A DNA stretch of 64,000 bases from Rachicladosporium sp. CCFEE 5018 (taxonomy: Eukaryota > Ascomycota > Dothideomycetes > Cladosporiales > Cladosporiaceae). Under the pieces are notes generated by a model, which saw only the letters and a list, made by a program, of their open reading frames with translations, searched no databases and was not told the DNA's origin. The position numbers and the translations under genes were made by a program. This document shows, in pieces, positions 1-10,911 of the stretch (position 1 is the first letter of the stretch; each line of letters begins with the position of its first letter). The stretch covers positions 395,429 to 459,428 of the forward strand of contig KZ111140.1 of the NCBI GenBank assembly GCA_002077045.2. Direction: 5' to 3'.

Positions 1-3000
1 ATGGATACCGTACCTCTCGCGAGAATCCTGGCCGCTCAGCAGCGCCAGGAAGCGGCTTCACATCTCTGCCGTTCGTATCGCTGGTCGTGGGACGCTGACG
101 CTGGATGGAGACGGGCGGGAAGCCAACGGGGTCAGCGTGCTCGGTGCCCTGCTCGCTCTCAGATAGACTAGGCGTGCTACCCATACTCTCACTCATGTCG
201 AAGGTACTCGGCGTGCCGCTCGTCGTGCTGGGTCGGCCTGGCGTCTCGCCTCGGGCTGCGACTTGCAAACTATTCGAGTCTGAGGAGGCGTTGGTAGACG
301 AATTGTCCCTCCCTAGCAGCGAGCTCATGTTCGCGATCTCCCGCAAGCGACTCTGCTGCTGCTTCTTGGGATTATGATGGCTGAACTTGTTGCCCACGAT
401 CGCGCCAGCATGCCCGATAAGAGCGCGGATAACGTCTTTCTTTAGCTGCAGCGCGAGATCGAGGTTCGACCACGTTTTGTTGCGGTATTCTAGCATCGGC
501 ATACGGAAGACGAGATCATGCACGTCCTCGATGTTGCGTTGGCCTTTTTTGCCTTTGTAGCTTAAACACAGCACCATAGATGGGATTTTGACGAGGGACA
601 GGGTCATGTAGTTCGAGGCGCGATTCATCATCTGCGTGAGGTCATCCGACTGCTCCTGAGATTTCTTCCGCGTATCGTTCGATGTACTGCCGTGACGTTG
701 GAGCACGCGGCTTCGCTTACGGTCTGTAGGGGCTGCAATGTCGCCGTTGGGATGGTGCTCGCTGCGCATTGTGCCTATGCTGCGCTCGCTTGGTGAGCGC
801 GCCAAGGGACTGCTGGCTGCGTCATTCGTCTTCGCTAGCGCTTGGCGGGAGGCGGCGGAGCGGCCATTGACGGAGGTACTGGAGGGATTAGAATGCTGGA
901 AGAGGTTGAAGCCTTGGAGTCCTTGGCGGGCTGTGGAGGTGATGCCTAGACCCTTGGGTTCGGGTTTCTTCTCGCGAGACTTGGGGAGATGAAGAGTAGG
1001 CGCAAGTCTGCGCTCGAGAGACCCGGCTCCTGTGCCGTTGTGGGTACCCCGAATCATATCGGGAGAGTCGCCGTTGAGCTGCGGAGTATTTGTACCTGAG
1101 TCTGGCTCTTGTTCGTCTTCCTCCTTAGGCGGAATCATATTCTTGACCATGAACGGCGAGAAGCCTCCGCCATCAAAGGCATTGCCACCGACACCTGGGA
1201 AGATATACTCGAAGAGCTTCTTGGCGACTTCTCGCTCGACTTGCAGCTTCAGAGGCACGACGTTCATCTCGAAGGAGTCTACGACGGGAATCCCGGCAAT
1301 CGCTTCCAGCATCAGCCATTGTACCCGGAACATCTTGGTGTCTTCGAGGCCCTTGTAGCCGCGGCCGGGGTCGATATATGGTCCGATGATCTCTGGGTAT
1401 AACGCATCTGGAAGAAGATTGAAACCGTTGATGCGGCCGATCTCCATGCAGTTGTAGTTCGAGCCGTCATTGTTGTCCGTCCGATCGAATGAGCCATTTT
1501 GGAGCTGCACTTGGATCAACGACTCGCCCTTCTCCTGTATGAGATGCCATGCAATCTCCTTAGCAGACATGTTGATGTGCAGGACGCCCGCACCATTATC
1601 GAGTTCCCGCTTGTCCTCGATTCGCTGCTGGGCAACAGTGATAGCCTTCATCATGAAGAACAGCTCGTCCTCACAATTCGCCAGGTCTTGATCCATAGTG
1701 ATCCTGTCTTTCCAGCCTTGTCGATCGAGATACTTCTCGTGTACTTGGAAGTGCATCTTGATCTCCTCAAGCTGTCGAATCCGCTCTTGCAACATCTGCA
1801 CCATCTCCGGGGAGCCAGTCAAATCGCTGAAGTCTGACGCTAGCATGATCATTTCAAGACGCTCGCTGCGAGTCTTCTCGAGCGGCTCGTTGTAGAGCAG
1901 CAAGTCCATCACGATGATATACATGGCAAAGTACTGCGTCGAGTCGCACACAGCGCGAAACTGCGGGAACTCTACCCAGACGTGGTCCATCCGGCTCTCA
2001 GCCTCCTGTTCTTTGCTCGAAGTGCGAGTCTCGCCGCCAGTGACATCGTCGTTGTACTTTAGGCGTAAAGTGTTGTACTTGTCGTATCGTAGACTCGCCG
2101 AAGTCCGCTGCACCACCCTGTGGAAGCCGAACGGGTTGTCTTCATACTCGAACATAATCTCGAGCGGCACCCAGGGTGGCCAACAAGTCCCGGCTTTGAC
2201 GCCGTACTTGTTTCCGGAGTACATGCGTAGATACTCAGACCCGAAAGTCTTGGTGCTCGTGACAAACATCTGCAGGCTATCCATCGCCGCAGTGAAGCGG
2301 CGTTGTACCAGGCCACTGATATCGTCGTTGACTCTGTCCTTGTCCATGATCTGCACGACTCTGAGTTGAGCGCCCTTTGCAGTCACTAAGACCACAGACT
2401 TCGGGTTCTTCTCGCTTTGTAACTGTATCTGCGGTGCAATGAGGCGGAAGTGGTAGGTATTCAGCGCCATGAACTCTGTTGCGATCTCATCGCTTGGACC
2501 GTCAGGCTTATCTTGCTTGGACTCATTCTCACTGACAGGCTCATCTGCGTCCACGAAGTTGCGACCGTCTTTCAAGAGCTCATCGATCCGGTCTTGTATC
2601 GTCTGCTCGTCGTCTCCGTCCGGCGAGAATGGCGTCTGGGCGGTGGCATACGACTTCTGGCGCTGAGGACCTTGCCTCGACTCTGCAGCTTTCTTCTTCT
2701 GCTCTTCAAGGATGTCCAGCAGGAAGCGCACAGCTCGTCGAGACATGAAGTACACGAAGCCTCTGCGTTGGCTATTCTGGTGTATGTAGCGAAGGATGAT
2801 ATTGCGAAGGGAGTTGTTCCACTTTATCTGCGGATTATGGACGATGAACCTGTTGTTGGAGTCATTTGTGTAGTCTGCCAGCGGTGCAGTATCGACACGA
2901 CGCATTCCAGGCTCACCAGGTCCGGGTGTCTGAGCATTCTCATGGGCTTCGTAGAATTCTTCAGCGGTCTCCAGCTCCGGTACAGTCGAAGGATCGTCAC

Positions 3001-6000
3001 ACTCTAGTCGATGTTTCAAGGTGTCAAACATGCCGTGCAGTGCCCTGTACTTCTGCTTGAGATGCTCGCCATGAGCACGCAAAGCCTCAAGCTCCTTGCT
3101 CGTATGCTCTGCGTGCTTCGCCATGGACTGTACAGTGTGGAGATGCTGCTCTCCCTCGGCGCGATCATTCTCGCTGCGTTGTGTTCGTAAGGTCGCCAGA
3201 CGTTCAGCGATAAGCTCAGCTTGTACCCTTCTCGGGTCGTTCTTCGCGGACATGACGCAGTAATGGGTAGGCTCATCTCCGAATGGGCTTGTACGAGTTG
3301 TATCCCCAGAGATCGCATCGTCATGGTCTGTCTGTCTGAAATACGTGAACCTTGGAGCATAGCCAAGTGGTAGAATCTTCGTCTCGGGATCTGACTCAGC
3401 GGGTAAGATCCAGTCCAGCTCCACAAAGTCGTCCATGTCAATCCATGTGAAGTCATTGTCAGGTATCGTGAATCTCGACATGTCAACCTGCGGCATCTGG
3501 CTATGCAGCGACGCCAGCGTCTCATCAGTAGCTTTCTCGATCTCCTGCGCGCTTGTGCCTGTTATGCTGGCAGAGACTGCCCTCAAGTCCGCGGAGATGA
3601 AGTCAAGCTGCGCCTTATTGATACGCATGCCGCTCGAGCGCTTCGTGTCGGCATCGCTATGGCCCTTGATGTCAAAGTACTCACGGCGCTGATGCAGGTC
3701 GAGCATGAAGCTATCGAGCTTCATCTTCAAGCCCGTGGCCGAGACGGTGTCTTCGTTGTACTCTTCAGCATCTTTGTGCTTGTAGATATGTGAAATGAAG
3801 AGCGGCGACATGAGTAAGTTGTACTTGATGGTTGCAAGATGTCGCCCGAATTTCTTGCTCTGCTTCTCTGTTGGGCCCCACAACGGGCCTTGCCTTACGG
3901 GTAGGGACATGACACCGGAGAACATAGACCACCAGCTGTAGAAGTGTGAGAAGAAGCGTGGCGTCAGGTGCACTGAGTTATAGTCGTTCGACGGCTTCAG
4001 ATTCGACACTGACCAATCGCGGTCATGCGGTGCGGCGACGGCCAACGACAAATGGATGTGATTACTTCGCAAACCAGCATACGCATCGTACGGGCCGTTC
4101 TTGGGCGCTTTTGCGAAGTCGGGGTGCTTCAGCACAACTTCGTAATGAGGCTTGAAGTCGAAAGATCGACCTCCACCTGGCAGGTCGCGCTCGAATGTTA
4201 GACCGGCAAGCCAACGGACCTTGCCAGAGAGCTTCATGATGACTTTCTTGAAGATAGCTTCTCGCTTGTAGCTACTGCTCGAGCTCGCCGATATGCTGTC
4301 TTCGCGAGCAAGGTCTTCATCGTGTCGGGCGTAATTATTGAAGTCGGGAACGGCCAGAATGTAGTCGCCACTATCGATGGTCATGAATTGCCGCGGGTCG
4401 TTGTGTTGTGCAATGTTCCAGCGCACATCATTCCTCCAAACCATTGCGAGACCTGCGCCTTGCCCAGTGACAACATACGGATCTCGTGAGCCCTTGAGCA
4501 CCAGATGCAGGTCGCCGTCACCTTTCCATGCTACGTTGATCCGCGAGTGAAAGCTCAATCTGATCTTGTCCCAGAAGCCGACTCGGTCGGAAGTGTCGAT
4601 TGGCGGCTTGGTGAAGCCTTCGATGCACTGCATAGTGTCTTGTATCGCCGGCTGGTAGGATGTGCCCCATGTGAGCTTGGTGGGTTGGCTGGTATTGATC
4701 TCAAACTTCATGTTCGAATATGTCTTCACAGGTGAAATGGTGCGCCGCACAGTGATGGCATACGGCTTGCCGTTCTTCGAACCCATCTTCTCTTTCGACA
4801 CCACCTGCACATCGACCTCTCGCTGCGATTCGATGTCACGAAACTCTTCCGCGATCACAAAGTCAGTTCTCATCGACATGCTGGGCAGCCGAGGAGGCTG
4901 GCCGTTGGCCAGGGGAGGTATATGGAACATTGGCAGAGGATAGTCTCGTAACTGAACGCGGACCTCGCCGGTCGTGACATGAAGATTGACTGGTATCAGG
5001 AGACCATACTTCATCTCCGTTGGCATTCCCTTACCAACGTCGTGCAAGAACTTGTGGACCTCGTCAATGGGAAAGGAAGGCTTGTCGATGGTCAGTGCAA
5101 GGTCAGTCATGGCGATGACCAGAAGGCTAGGGCGTTGACTCATGGCCATGATCGGTTCCCCTTGCTCGTAGTCCTCAGGTAGCTCCGAAGAACCCCAGAA
5201 TGCTGTCCGGATATCTCGCACCGCGCGACGCTGAAAGCTTTGCACTCTGTCGATGCGAGACTTCCACGACTGCGCATGCAGTCGATTGAGCTTGTCCCGG
5301 GCCTGATCAATGCTAAGATGGGACGTGTCTGTGAGCCCGCACTGGCCATCAGCATCATATCGCATCTTACCACGACCAGACCGCTGGCGATCGACCTTAC
5401 TAGGTGGCTGTGAGCTTCTGCGTCGATGATGAGAGTTGCTGCGTCGCGTGGTAGACATGGATCGTGCTCCTGGCCGTGCGGACTGCGCCCGGGCACGTGA
5501 GCCACTGCGATGACATTGTGCAAGTCGCTTCTCCTTCAGGCGGAAGATGTCCTCGCGTGCAAGCCTTTGTTTCTGTTCCTGCAGCCCCGCACGATATATG
5601 GTGCTGAGTTTCCACTCGAAGCTACTGTCTTCGATGTCGAAGACGAAGAGCTGAGCGCGGAACGATACCCTCGGAACATGCTTCGGCCCTTCCGGTTCTT
5701 TCGTCAGGATGTAGTCTCTCGACTCGGTCATGAAGTTGTGTTGCATTTGCTTAGTAGTCTTCACAACGTTAGTGATATTGTCAAAGATGTCATGAACAAC
5801 GAGCTGATGAGGCACGCCAATGCGGACCGTCTCCACGGCGAGATCGACCGTCTTCTCGGTGACGATAGTCGAACCGTGCTTGCGCTTTATGTCGCGGAGA
5901 TCGACACGCAGTGCTTTTACCCCAATGATCCTGCTCCATGCTGCCTTCGTACTGGGTGCTCGTACGTACAGACGCGCGAGGGGGCAACGCATGAATGGCG

Positions 6001-8692
6001 ACGCCCATCGATGCCGCCCAGCTTCAAAGCCGAAGACCTGTAGCATCATACGCGGGTCAGATGGCATGGTCGCCTTTGCCTGCAGAAGTCCTATCCTACA
6101 ATCAATCGTCGTGATTTCTGCGGCATTGGTCGATCCGGGTACCTGTAGGGCCGATGGTCCAGATGTGGGCGCCTGCGGCCGGCTGGTTGCGTGTCTGTCG
6201 TCGTAGAATGTGCGCTTGACGACCATGACAGCTACACCGATAGCATAGTGTCGATACAATGAGTATGCCAGGAGGATGCTCTTCGCATGTGAATTAACGT
6301 GAAAGACGGGACCCGTTGCATCTGTACTGGTGGAGAATGCCACCTCGAATCTGGGTACAGACAAGAATGAGTCGGTAGCGTCATCGTCGATGGAGTCAAT
6401 GATCAAGCCCTCGAGGTTTTGCAGATGAACCGTCAGCCGTCGACCATCTGCAAAGCTTTCCTTCGCTCGGCGCGGGGAGCTGCTGCGGCTGGGTGACTCT
6501 GGCGTTTTATCTGGTCCCGATGGTAGACGTGCACTAACACGGCGTCGATGATCGATCTGGAGATTATCTTCGCGGTGCGCTCTGTACTCTGAACTCCAAG
6601 ATTCAAGCTCGAGTGAGAACCCGCGCGTGTCATGCGATACAATCTTGTCAACCCCAGCTACCTGCACTGCAAACTCGTTGCCTTCGATGCGAAAATGCTC
6701 CAGCCAGGCGGGTACTTTGCGCAGAAAGCTAATTTTGAGGTGAGAGGCATGGTGGTCCGATTTCGGCAGTATGCTAGAGCTTACTTGCCTGTTGATCTGT
6801 CGAATGCCTTCACATATATCTGGACGCACGAGGTACAGAGTGCATGTCTGCACTCGAGCGAAAGCCGTTACTGTAGCATCGGGAATGGCATTGACGTCGA
6901 CTTTGAGCTCGCAAGTGTCAGTGCGCATGAGATCGTGACGCTCGCTTGCAGATGTTTGGTAGTAGAGTTCGTGTGATGTGTGGCGATAATTGACAGCAAA
7001 GCCGTAGTGCATCTGCCCATGCTGGGAATGAGAAGACTCAAGCTCAAGCGCCATGGACGATGTCGTCGAGATCAAGAGATCGAAGTCATCTTCCGACGCA
7101 CGAGTGGTGTCCATCGGTGGTAATGACACTCGGATCACTGGCTCTTGGATAGATATCTTGATACTCGCCTTCGGTAGCAGCCTAGATATGATGTGATGAT
7201 GGTCTGCCGACTTCTCCTGCTTTGGTTTGGATGTCGGCCCATCGCGTCCTTTGAGCATCGCCAGCACGAGAGGCAAATGGTGAGGATCCAGATCGATTGA
7301 AGGTGAGGTGCATACGAGATTGGCGTACAGCACATTGGTGTTACGATCTCCAGCACTGTCGTGACTTGACATGTGTATTGCTCGAGAAGGTAACGTAGTC
7401 TTCACAGTCGCCGTGATCATAGGCACATACAGCATCCTCTCTGGGTGCTTGTGTCCATCGTCGATCCCAGCGGAGATGGCGATGGCCGTAAGCAGACCTT
7501 GATGCGCGACATCGTTGCGAGCGAAGTACATACGATGTGCAGGCGTCCGTGAGTCCAGCCGGAGAACATCCAGACCGACCTCCTTCATGGCCAGATTGAA
7601 GTAGATGGAGCGATCGAAGTGACTCTGAGTGGAGAGGCGCTTGGACAAGCCAAAGAAGCCAACAGCCAACTGCACTTCCTGCATGCCTCTCAATATAGAT
7701 GCGATGAACGCGCGAGAGTCAGAGATTGCCCGGACGATGCGTTCCTCGGGTGAGTCGTGAGGCCCCGTTGTCGTAGACTCGCCACTTTCCGCTTTGCGCT
7801 CGCTCGCTGTGGCATTTTCTTGCCGAATGCGAAGACCACGAAGATACACCGCGCGCTGCTGAGCGTACTCGATGTCATCGAAAGGCACATTGACTCGGCC
7901 AAGCTTCAATGCGACCGATGCATCGCGAAGGCCTTGCAGCTCGCGATGCAATAGTCCATGAACGCTAAGTGTAGCATAGTCCAGAATCTCCGTCGACTTC
8001 CGCCCTTCTGGTGTAAACAGTATGCTTCGAATAAGGCACTTCCATTCCGCGGGCTGCTGGACTTCGCCCTTAGCCTTGCTGTGTTGGAAGAGCCTGCTGC
8101 GGTCGACAGTCTGGCTCCGCGTGTCAACGGATACGTTGGCGCGCTCTACGCGAACACTCCCAACCCCAACAACGCCTAGCTCCACCGTGTTCGTGACCAG
8201 ATCTACCAGACGAAGCCATTCGATCTGACCATGCAGCCGTTTGACCTGCTCTTTGATCTCGTTCAGTCGTTCCCAAAGCTTGCCATGCGCGCCGTCATCG
8301 TCCGTCTCATCCTCAGTGCCATCGAGAGCTCTATTCTTGCCAATGTGTCCATTCGCCCGTGAAGTCGAGCCATTTGCGTGGGCATGCTTCCTCGTGGCCC
8401 CAACAGTACCTTTTCCCAGCTCCTCAAGGTCCACAGTGACCCTCAGCTCCGTTATAACCAGACTGCACCACGTAGGCAATGCGAACGTAGGCCGGTGTGG
8501 CGACAGACCCACGCCACGCACAGTGATCCGAATGCCAGGTCTCGGAGAGACAGCTAGTCGGCGAAACCCAGAGTACCCTACCCGCTGAATCGACACGCCA
8601 GTCAAGACGCGTACAACAGCGAAGACCACGAAGGTCGAGAGGTAGGCGAGCAGGACCAGTCCGAGCAGCAGTGATATGGATGGTATAGGCAT
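1..8692 (-). CDS. FMP27: FMP27/Hob-type bridge-like lipid-transfer protein (haplotype A, C-terminus off the left edge)
   Basis: Very large protein of the Fmp27/Hobbit/BLTP2 family, which forms a long hydrophobic groove moving lipids at ER-plasma membrane contacts. I place the start at 8692: the ATG gives MPIPSISLLLGLVLLAYLST, an N-terminal membrane anchor typical of the family; in the other copy the frame extends 20 codons upstream only to a GTG. About 2897 codons are inside the window and no stop is reached by base 1, so the C-terminus is missing. It matches the copy at 12313-20914 at a constant offset of 12222 bases, with no net indel. Bases 1-90 add about 30 C-terminal residues absent from that copy. 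I did not check every codon for stops. No intron is needed. Confidence 0.85.
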   Translation of the reverse strand, partial: MPIPSISLLLGLVLLAYLSTFVVFAVVRVLTGVSIQRVGYSGFRRLAVSPRPGIRITVRGVGLSPHRPTFALPTWCSLVITELRVTVDLEELGKGTVGATRKHAHANGSTSRANGHIGKNRALDGTEDETDDDGAHGKLWERLNEIKEQVKRLHGQIEWLRLVDLVTNTVELGVVGVGSVRVERANVSVDTRSQTVDRSRLFQHSKAKGEVQQPAEWKCLIRSILFTPEGRKSTEILDYATLSVHGLLHRELQGLRDASVALKLGRVNVPFDDIEYAQQRAVYLRGLRIRQENATASERKAESGESTTTGPHDSPEERIVRAISDSRAFIASILRGMQEVQLAVGFFGLSKRLSTQSHFDRSIYFNLAMKEVGLDVLRLDSRTPAHRMYFARNDVAHQGLLTAIAISAGIDDGHKHPERMLYVPMITATVKTTLPSRAIHMSSHDSAGDRNTNVLYANLVCTSPSIDLDPHHLPLVLAMLKGRDGPTSKPKQEKSADHHHIISRLLPKASIKISIQEPVIRVSLPPMDTTRASEDDFDLLISTTSSMALELESSHSQHGQMHYGFAVNYRHTSHELYYQTSASERHDLMRTDTCELKVDVNAIPDATVTAFARVQTCTLYLVRPDICEGIRQINRQVSSSILPKSDHHASHLKISFLRKVPAWLEHFRIEGNEFAVQVAGVDKIVSHDTRGFSLELESWSSEYRAHREDNLQIDHRRRVSARLPSGPDKTPESPSRSSSPRRAKESFADGRRLTVHLQNLEGLIIDSIDDDATDSFLSVPRFEVAFSTSTDATGPVFHVNSHAKSILLAYSLYRHYAIGVAVMVVKRTFYDDRHATSRPQAPTSGPSALQVPGSTNAAEITTIDCRIGLLQAKATMPSDPRMMLQVFGFEAGRHRWASPFMRCPLARLYVRAPSTKAAWSRIIGVKALRVDLRDIKRKHGSTIVTEKTVDLAVETVRIGVPHQLVVHDIFDNITNVVKTTKQMQHNFMTESRDYILTKEPEGPKHVPRVSFRAQLFVFDIEDSSFEWKLSTIYRAGLQEQKQRLAREDIFRLKEKRLAQCHRSGSRARAQSARPGARSMSTTRRSNSHHRRRSSQPPSKVDRQRSGRGKMRYDADGQCGLTDTSHLSIDQARDKLNRLHAQSWKSRIDRVQSFQRRAVRDIRTAFWGSSELPEDYEQGEPIMAMSQRPSLLVIAMTDLALTIDKPSFPIDEVHKFLHDVGKGMPTEMKYGLLIPVNLHVTTGEVRVQLRDYPLPMFHIPPLANGQPPRLPSMSMRTDFVIAEEFRDIESQREVDVQVVSKEKMGSKNGKPYAITVRRTISPVKTYSNMKFEINTSQPTKLTWGTSYQPAIQDTMQCIEGFTKPPIDTSDRVGFWDKIRLSFHSRINVAWKGDGDLHLVLKGSRDPYVVTGQGAGLAMVWRNDVRWNIAQHNDPRQFMTIDSGDYILAVPDFNNYARHDEDLAREDSISASSSSSYKREAIFKKVIMKLSGKVRWLAGLTFERDLPGGGRSFDFKPHYEVVLKHPDFAKAPKNGPYDAYAGLRSNHIHLSLAVAAPHDRDWSVSNLKPSNDYNSVHLTPRFFSHFYSWWSMFSGVMSLPVRQGPLWGPTEKQSKKFGRHLATIKYNLLMSPLFISHIYKHKDAEEYNEDTVSATGLKMKLDSFMLDLHQRREYFDIKGHSDADTKRSSGMRINKAQLDFISADLRAVSASITGTSAQEIEKATDETLASLHSQMPQVDMSRFTIPDNDFTWIDMDDFVELDWILPAESDPETKILPLGYAPRFTYFRQTDHDDAISGDTTRTSPFGDEPTHYCVMSAKNDPRRVQAELIAERLATLRTQRSENDRAEGEQHLHTVQSMAKHAEHTSKELEALRAHGEHLKQKYRALHGMFDTLKHRLECDDPSTVPELETAEEFYEAHENAQTPGPGEPGMRRVDTAPLADYTNDSNNRFIVHNPQIKWNNSLRNIILRYIHQNSQRRGFVYFMSRRAVRFLLDILEEQKKKAAESRQGPQRQKSYATAQTPFSPDGDDEQTIQDRIDELLKDGRNFVDADEPVSENESKQDKPDGPSDEIATEFMALNTYHFRLIAPQIQLQSEKNPKSVVLVTAKGAQLRVVQIMDKDRVNDDISGLVQRRFTAAMDSLQMFVTSTKTFGSEYLRMYSGNKYGVKAGTCWPPWVPLEIMFEYEDNPFGFHRVVQRTSASLRYDKYNTLRLKYNDDVTGGETRTSSKEQEAESRMDHVWVEFPQFRAVCDSTQYFAMYIIVMDLLLYNEPLEKTRSERLEMIMLASDFSDLTGSPEMVQMLQERIRQLEEIKMHFQVHEKYLDRQGWKDRITMDQDLANCEDELFFMMKAITVAQQRIEDKRELDNGAGVLHINMSAKEIAWHLIQEKGESLIQVQLQNGSFDRTDNNDGSNYNCMEIGRINGFNLLPDALYPEIIGPYIDPGRGYKGLEDTKMFRVQWLMLEAIAGIPVVDSFEMNVVPLKLQVEREVAKKLFEYIFPGVGGNAFDGGGFSPFMVKNMIPPKEEDEQEPDSGTNTPQLNGDSPDMIRGTHNGTGAGSLERRLAPTLHLPKSREKKPEPKGLGITSTARQGLQGFNLFQHSNPSSTSVNGRSAASRQALAKTNDAASSPLARSPSERSIGTMRSEHHPNGDIAAPTDRKRSRVLQRHGSTSNDTRKKSQEQSDDLTQMMNRASNYMTLSLVKIPSMVLCLSYKGKKGQRNIEDVHDLVFRMPMLEYRNKTWSNLDLALQLKKDVIRALIGHAGAIVGNKFSHHNPKKQQQSRLREIANMSSLLGRDNSSTNASSDSNSLQVAARGETPGRPSTTSGTPSTFDMSESMGSTPSLSESEQGTEHADPVGFPPVSIQRQRPTTSDTNGRDVKPLPGAAERPGFSREVRYP

Positions 8693-9205
8693 CGTTGCGC
8701 CGGCGGCGTTAGCAGCGCGCACTCGGGCGCACAACCTCCAGCAATGTCGCACAAGGGATGCTCGACATATTATGCATCCCTTTGCCACCAACCGATGTGA
8801 GTGAAAGGCGATATAAAGCTACCCGGTTGTCACCGGCGCAGCTAGTACTGGAAGTGAGGTGTAGAGGAGCTGGAATGTCATGACTTTATGGTGAGTAATA
8901 AACTTCAATAATCCACACGTCAAATGGCCGGCAGCACCGCCCTAGACTACTGCCATAAAAATCTTAGCCATGTACACCCACAAATCTAGGTGTCATTACG
9001 CAGACCGCACACCATCATGGTAGCGTAGGCTGTGGAAAGGAAGGTCGTGTCACATTCGCTACTGGTCTACCATCGACTACTCGCTGAACCTAGTAGACCC
9101 CCGCAGCAACTGTCTATCGCTGAAGTCAAGAGCAGCATTGACGCGCTGTCGCTTGCTCTGAACGCCGTAACACCTCCATGCAATGCATTGTCATCCCACG
9201 TAATA
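8693..9205. other. Intergenic spacer FMP27-CSN5 (haplotype A)
   Basis: About 510 bases separate the FMP27 start from the CSN5 stop; both genes are on the minus strand, so this holds the FMP27 promoter and the CSN5 3' region. The matching spacer 20915-21420 carries several small indels. No gene is seen. Confidence 0.6.
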
Positions 9206-10327
9206 TCATGCAGCTTTCACATCAGTCATCTGAGCATCCTGCCCATTCGCCTCGACAGCGGTGGCGACCTCCTCCAGCGCAGCAGCGCCACCCCCAAAGA
9301 GCTTCTCCTTGACGATAGCAGCCATAAGACCCATTCTCTCCTCGTCGGCAATGCGCTCTGCCGCCGTGACGACCTTGGCCATCGCCTCGTCGCCACCATT
9401 ATTCTTCGAGATCATCATCGGGTCCATAGTCGAGCGGTGCTTCTTAGTCTCGGTGACTTGCTTGATCTTCCCTGCAAGATCCTGGATTTGACGTGTCCCG
9501 TACTCGCGGTTGGTGAAGAGGGGTGATGCCGAGAGTGTCTGGACCCAGTACTTATTCCACAACGCCTCCAATAGCTTGTTATCGAGAGTGGACTTGTAGT
9601 GCGAGACCTCGAGAGAGTAGTAGCGGTTGGCGTGCGCGCCGAAGTCTTCTGCCTTCGCAAGTGGCACGGCTGCCATCCCTGCTGCAGCTGAATCGGAGCC
9701 CGGCGGTTTATAGCCTTCTGGATATGTCCTGAAAGCGCCGATCTCAACCTTGCCAGCACTGATGGTCCTGTCCGGATCGATGACCACGGCGAGGAAGGGA
9801 TCAGAGAACGACTGCTGCGTATGCTCGGTGGCCACGTCGATTCCTGACAGCCAACACCCATATCCCGGATGGCTGTGATACCATCCTACAGCGTTCTCCA
9901 GCTGACCTGCCTGCCTCGAGCGCTCCAAAAACGACACCATGTACTCGTCGGCCTCCGTCTGCGCGTTCACTCGCGTCTCCGTACCTTCCACAGGTAGCCT
10001 CAGTGCGTCCGTCACCACGAAAGTCTCATGCTGTACGTAGCCTAGCATGAGTCCCATCACCTCGAGACTCCCCCCTGAGCGAGCGTGCATGACCATCTTG
10101 ATGAGCGCGACGGCAGATATGCGAACATGTTTGAAGTGATGTGGGTCTCTCTTCCATGGTTTGGCGGCGTTGATCTTCTTCTGCTCGGCGCTGTCGTAGC
10201 CATACAGCGCATCTCGGTTAGGATCTGTGAGTTTGACCGCGTTCTCGATCTCTGCATCCTGTCAGTATTGAGCCTATATGTGGATGTGAAGTAGTTAACA
10301 CCCACCCCACGACTTCAACGCGTCCAT
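9206..10327 (-). CDS. CSN5: COP9 signalosome subunit 5, JAMM deneddylase (haplotype A)
   Basis: CSN5 (Rri1/CsnE) is the zinc metalloprotease of the COP9 signalosome that removes Nedd8/Rub1 from cullins. There are two exons. Exon 1 is 10327-10306 (22 nt, MDALKSW plus one base), the intron is 10305-10252 (54 nt, donor GTGGGT, acceptor GCAG), and exon 2 is 10251-9206. The product is 355 aa. Joining restores the family N-terminus MDALKSWEIENAVKL. The JAMM motif HSHPGYGCWLSGID is intact with H133, H135, S143 and D146, and the upstream Glu is at about residue 71. Length and motif are normal, so it should be catalytically competent. Confidence 0.95.
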
Positions 10328-10911
10328 GCTGGGCAATGCAGACTGATGTTTGACTGTTGCTCGACCTACTTTGTGAAGTCACCTACGAACGAACCGAAGC
10401 TAGTGAGGTGTTAGATCAAACCTTAATTTTGGAAGTCATCCATCACAGTACTTCTCTCACGCGCAATAACACTAATAGACATCCGTCCGAGACATTCGAG
10501 GCCTCCGAATTCCCTGTGAGATTTCATCGCTTCTACACGCAGCGTTGATGCGCGCGTCGCGCAGTGGGTCCTCACCATGATTGGGCTTCGCATTGCCGCT
10601 CAAGGGGGCCAGGCGAAGCGCCCAACGTGTGCGCGCTCGCAAGGCGCCAGCTCTGCCCTCCTGGTCATGTCTGAGCCACATTGGCCTGCCACACCTTGAT
10701 GATGTATATACAGTGCATGGCCTTTATCGCGATCTCCTCCTCGATTGACTCTGCGGCGGGTTGCGACTGTCTGATCGACTAGTAGATGGACCAGCAGACA
10801 CTTTCTTGATCGTGCTTATGACTGGCTGCTCTGACTTCGCTGTCTCCCGTCCTACGCATTGTTCTAGCTCGCAGGGGTCTCTGTTATCCGGCCGGCTGCA
10901 ACATTGTCATT
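10328..10911. promoter_or_regulatory. Divergent intergenic region CSN5 / HET gene (haplotype A)
   Basis: About 580 bases lie between the CSN5 start (minus) and the HET start (plus), so this must hold both promoters. It is almost identical to 22543-23126, far more conserved between the copies than most intergenic DNA here. TATATA-like sequence occurs near 10700. No coding frame was recognised. Confidence 0.5.
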
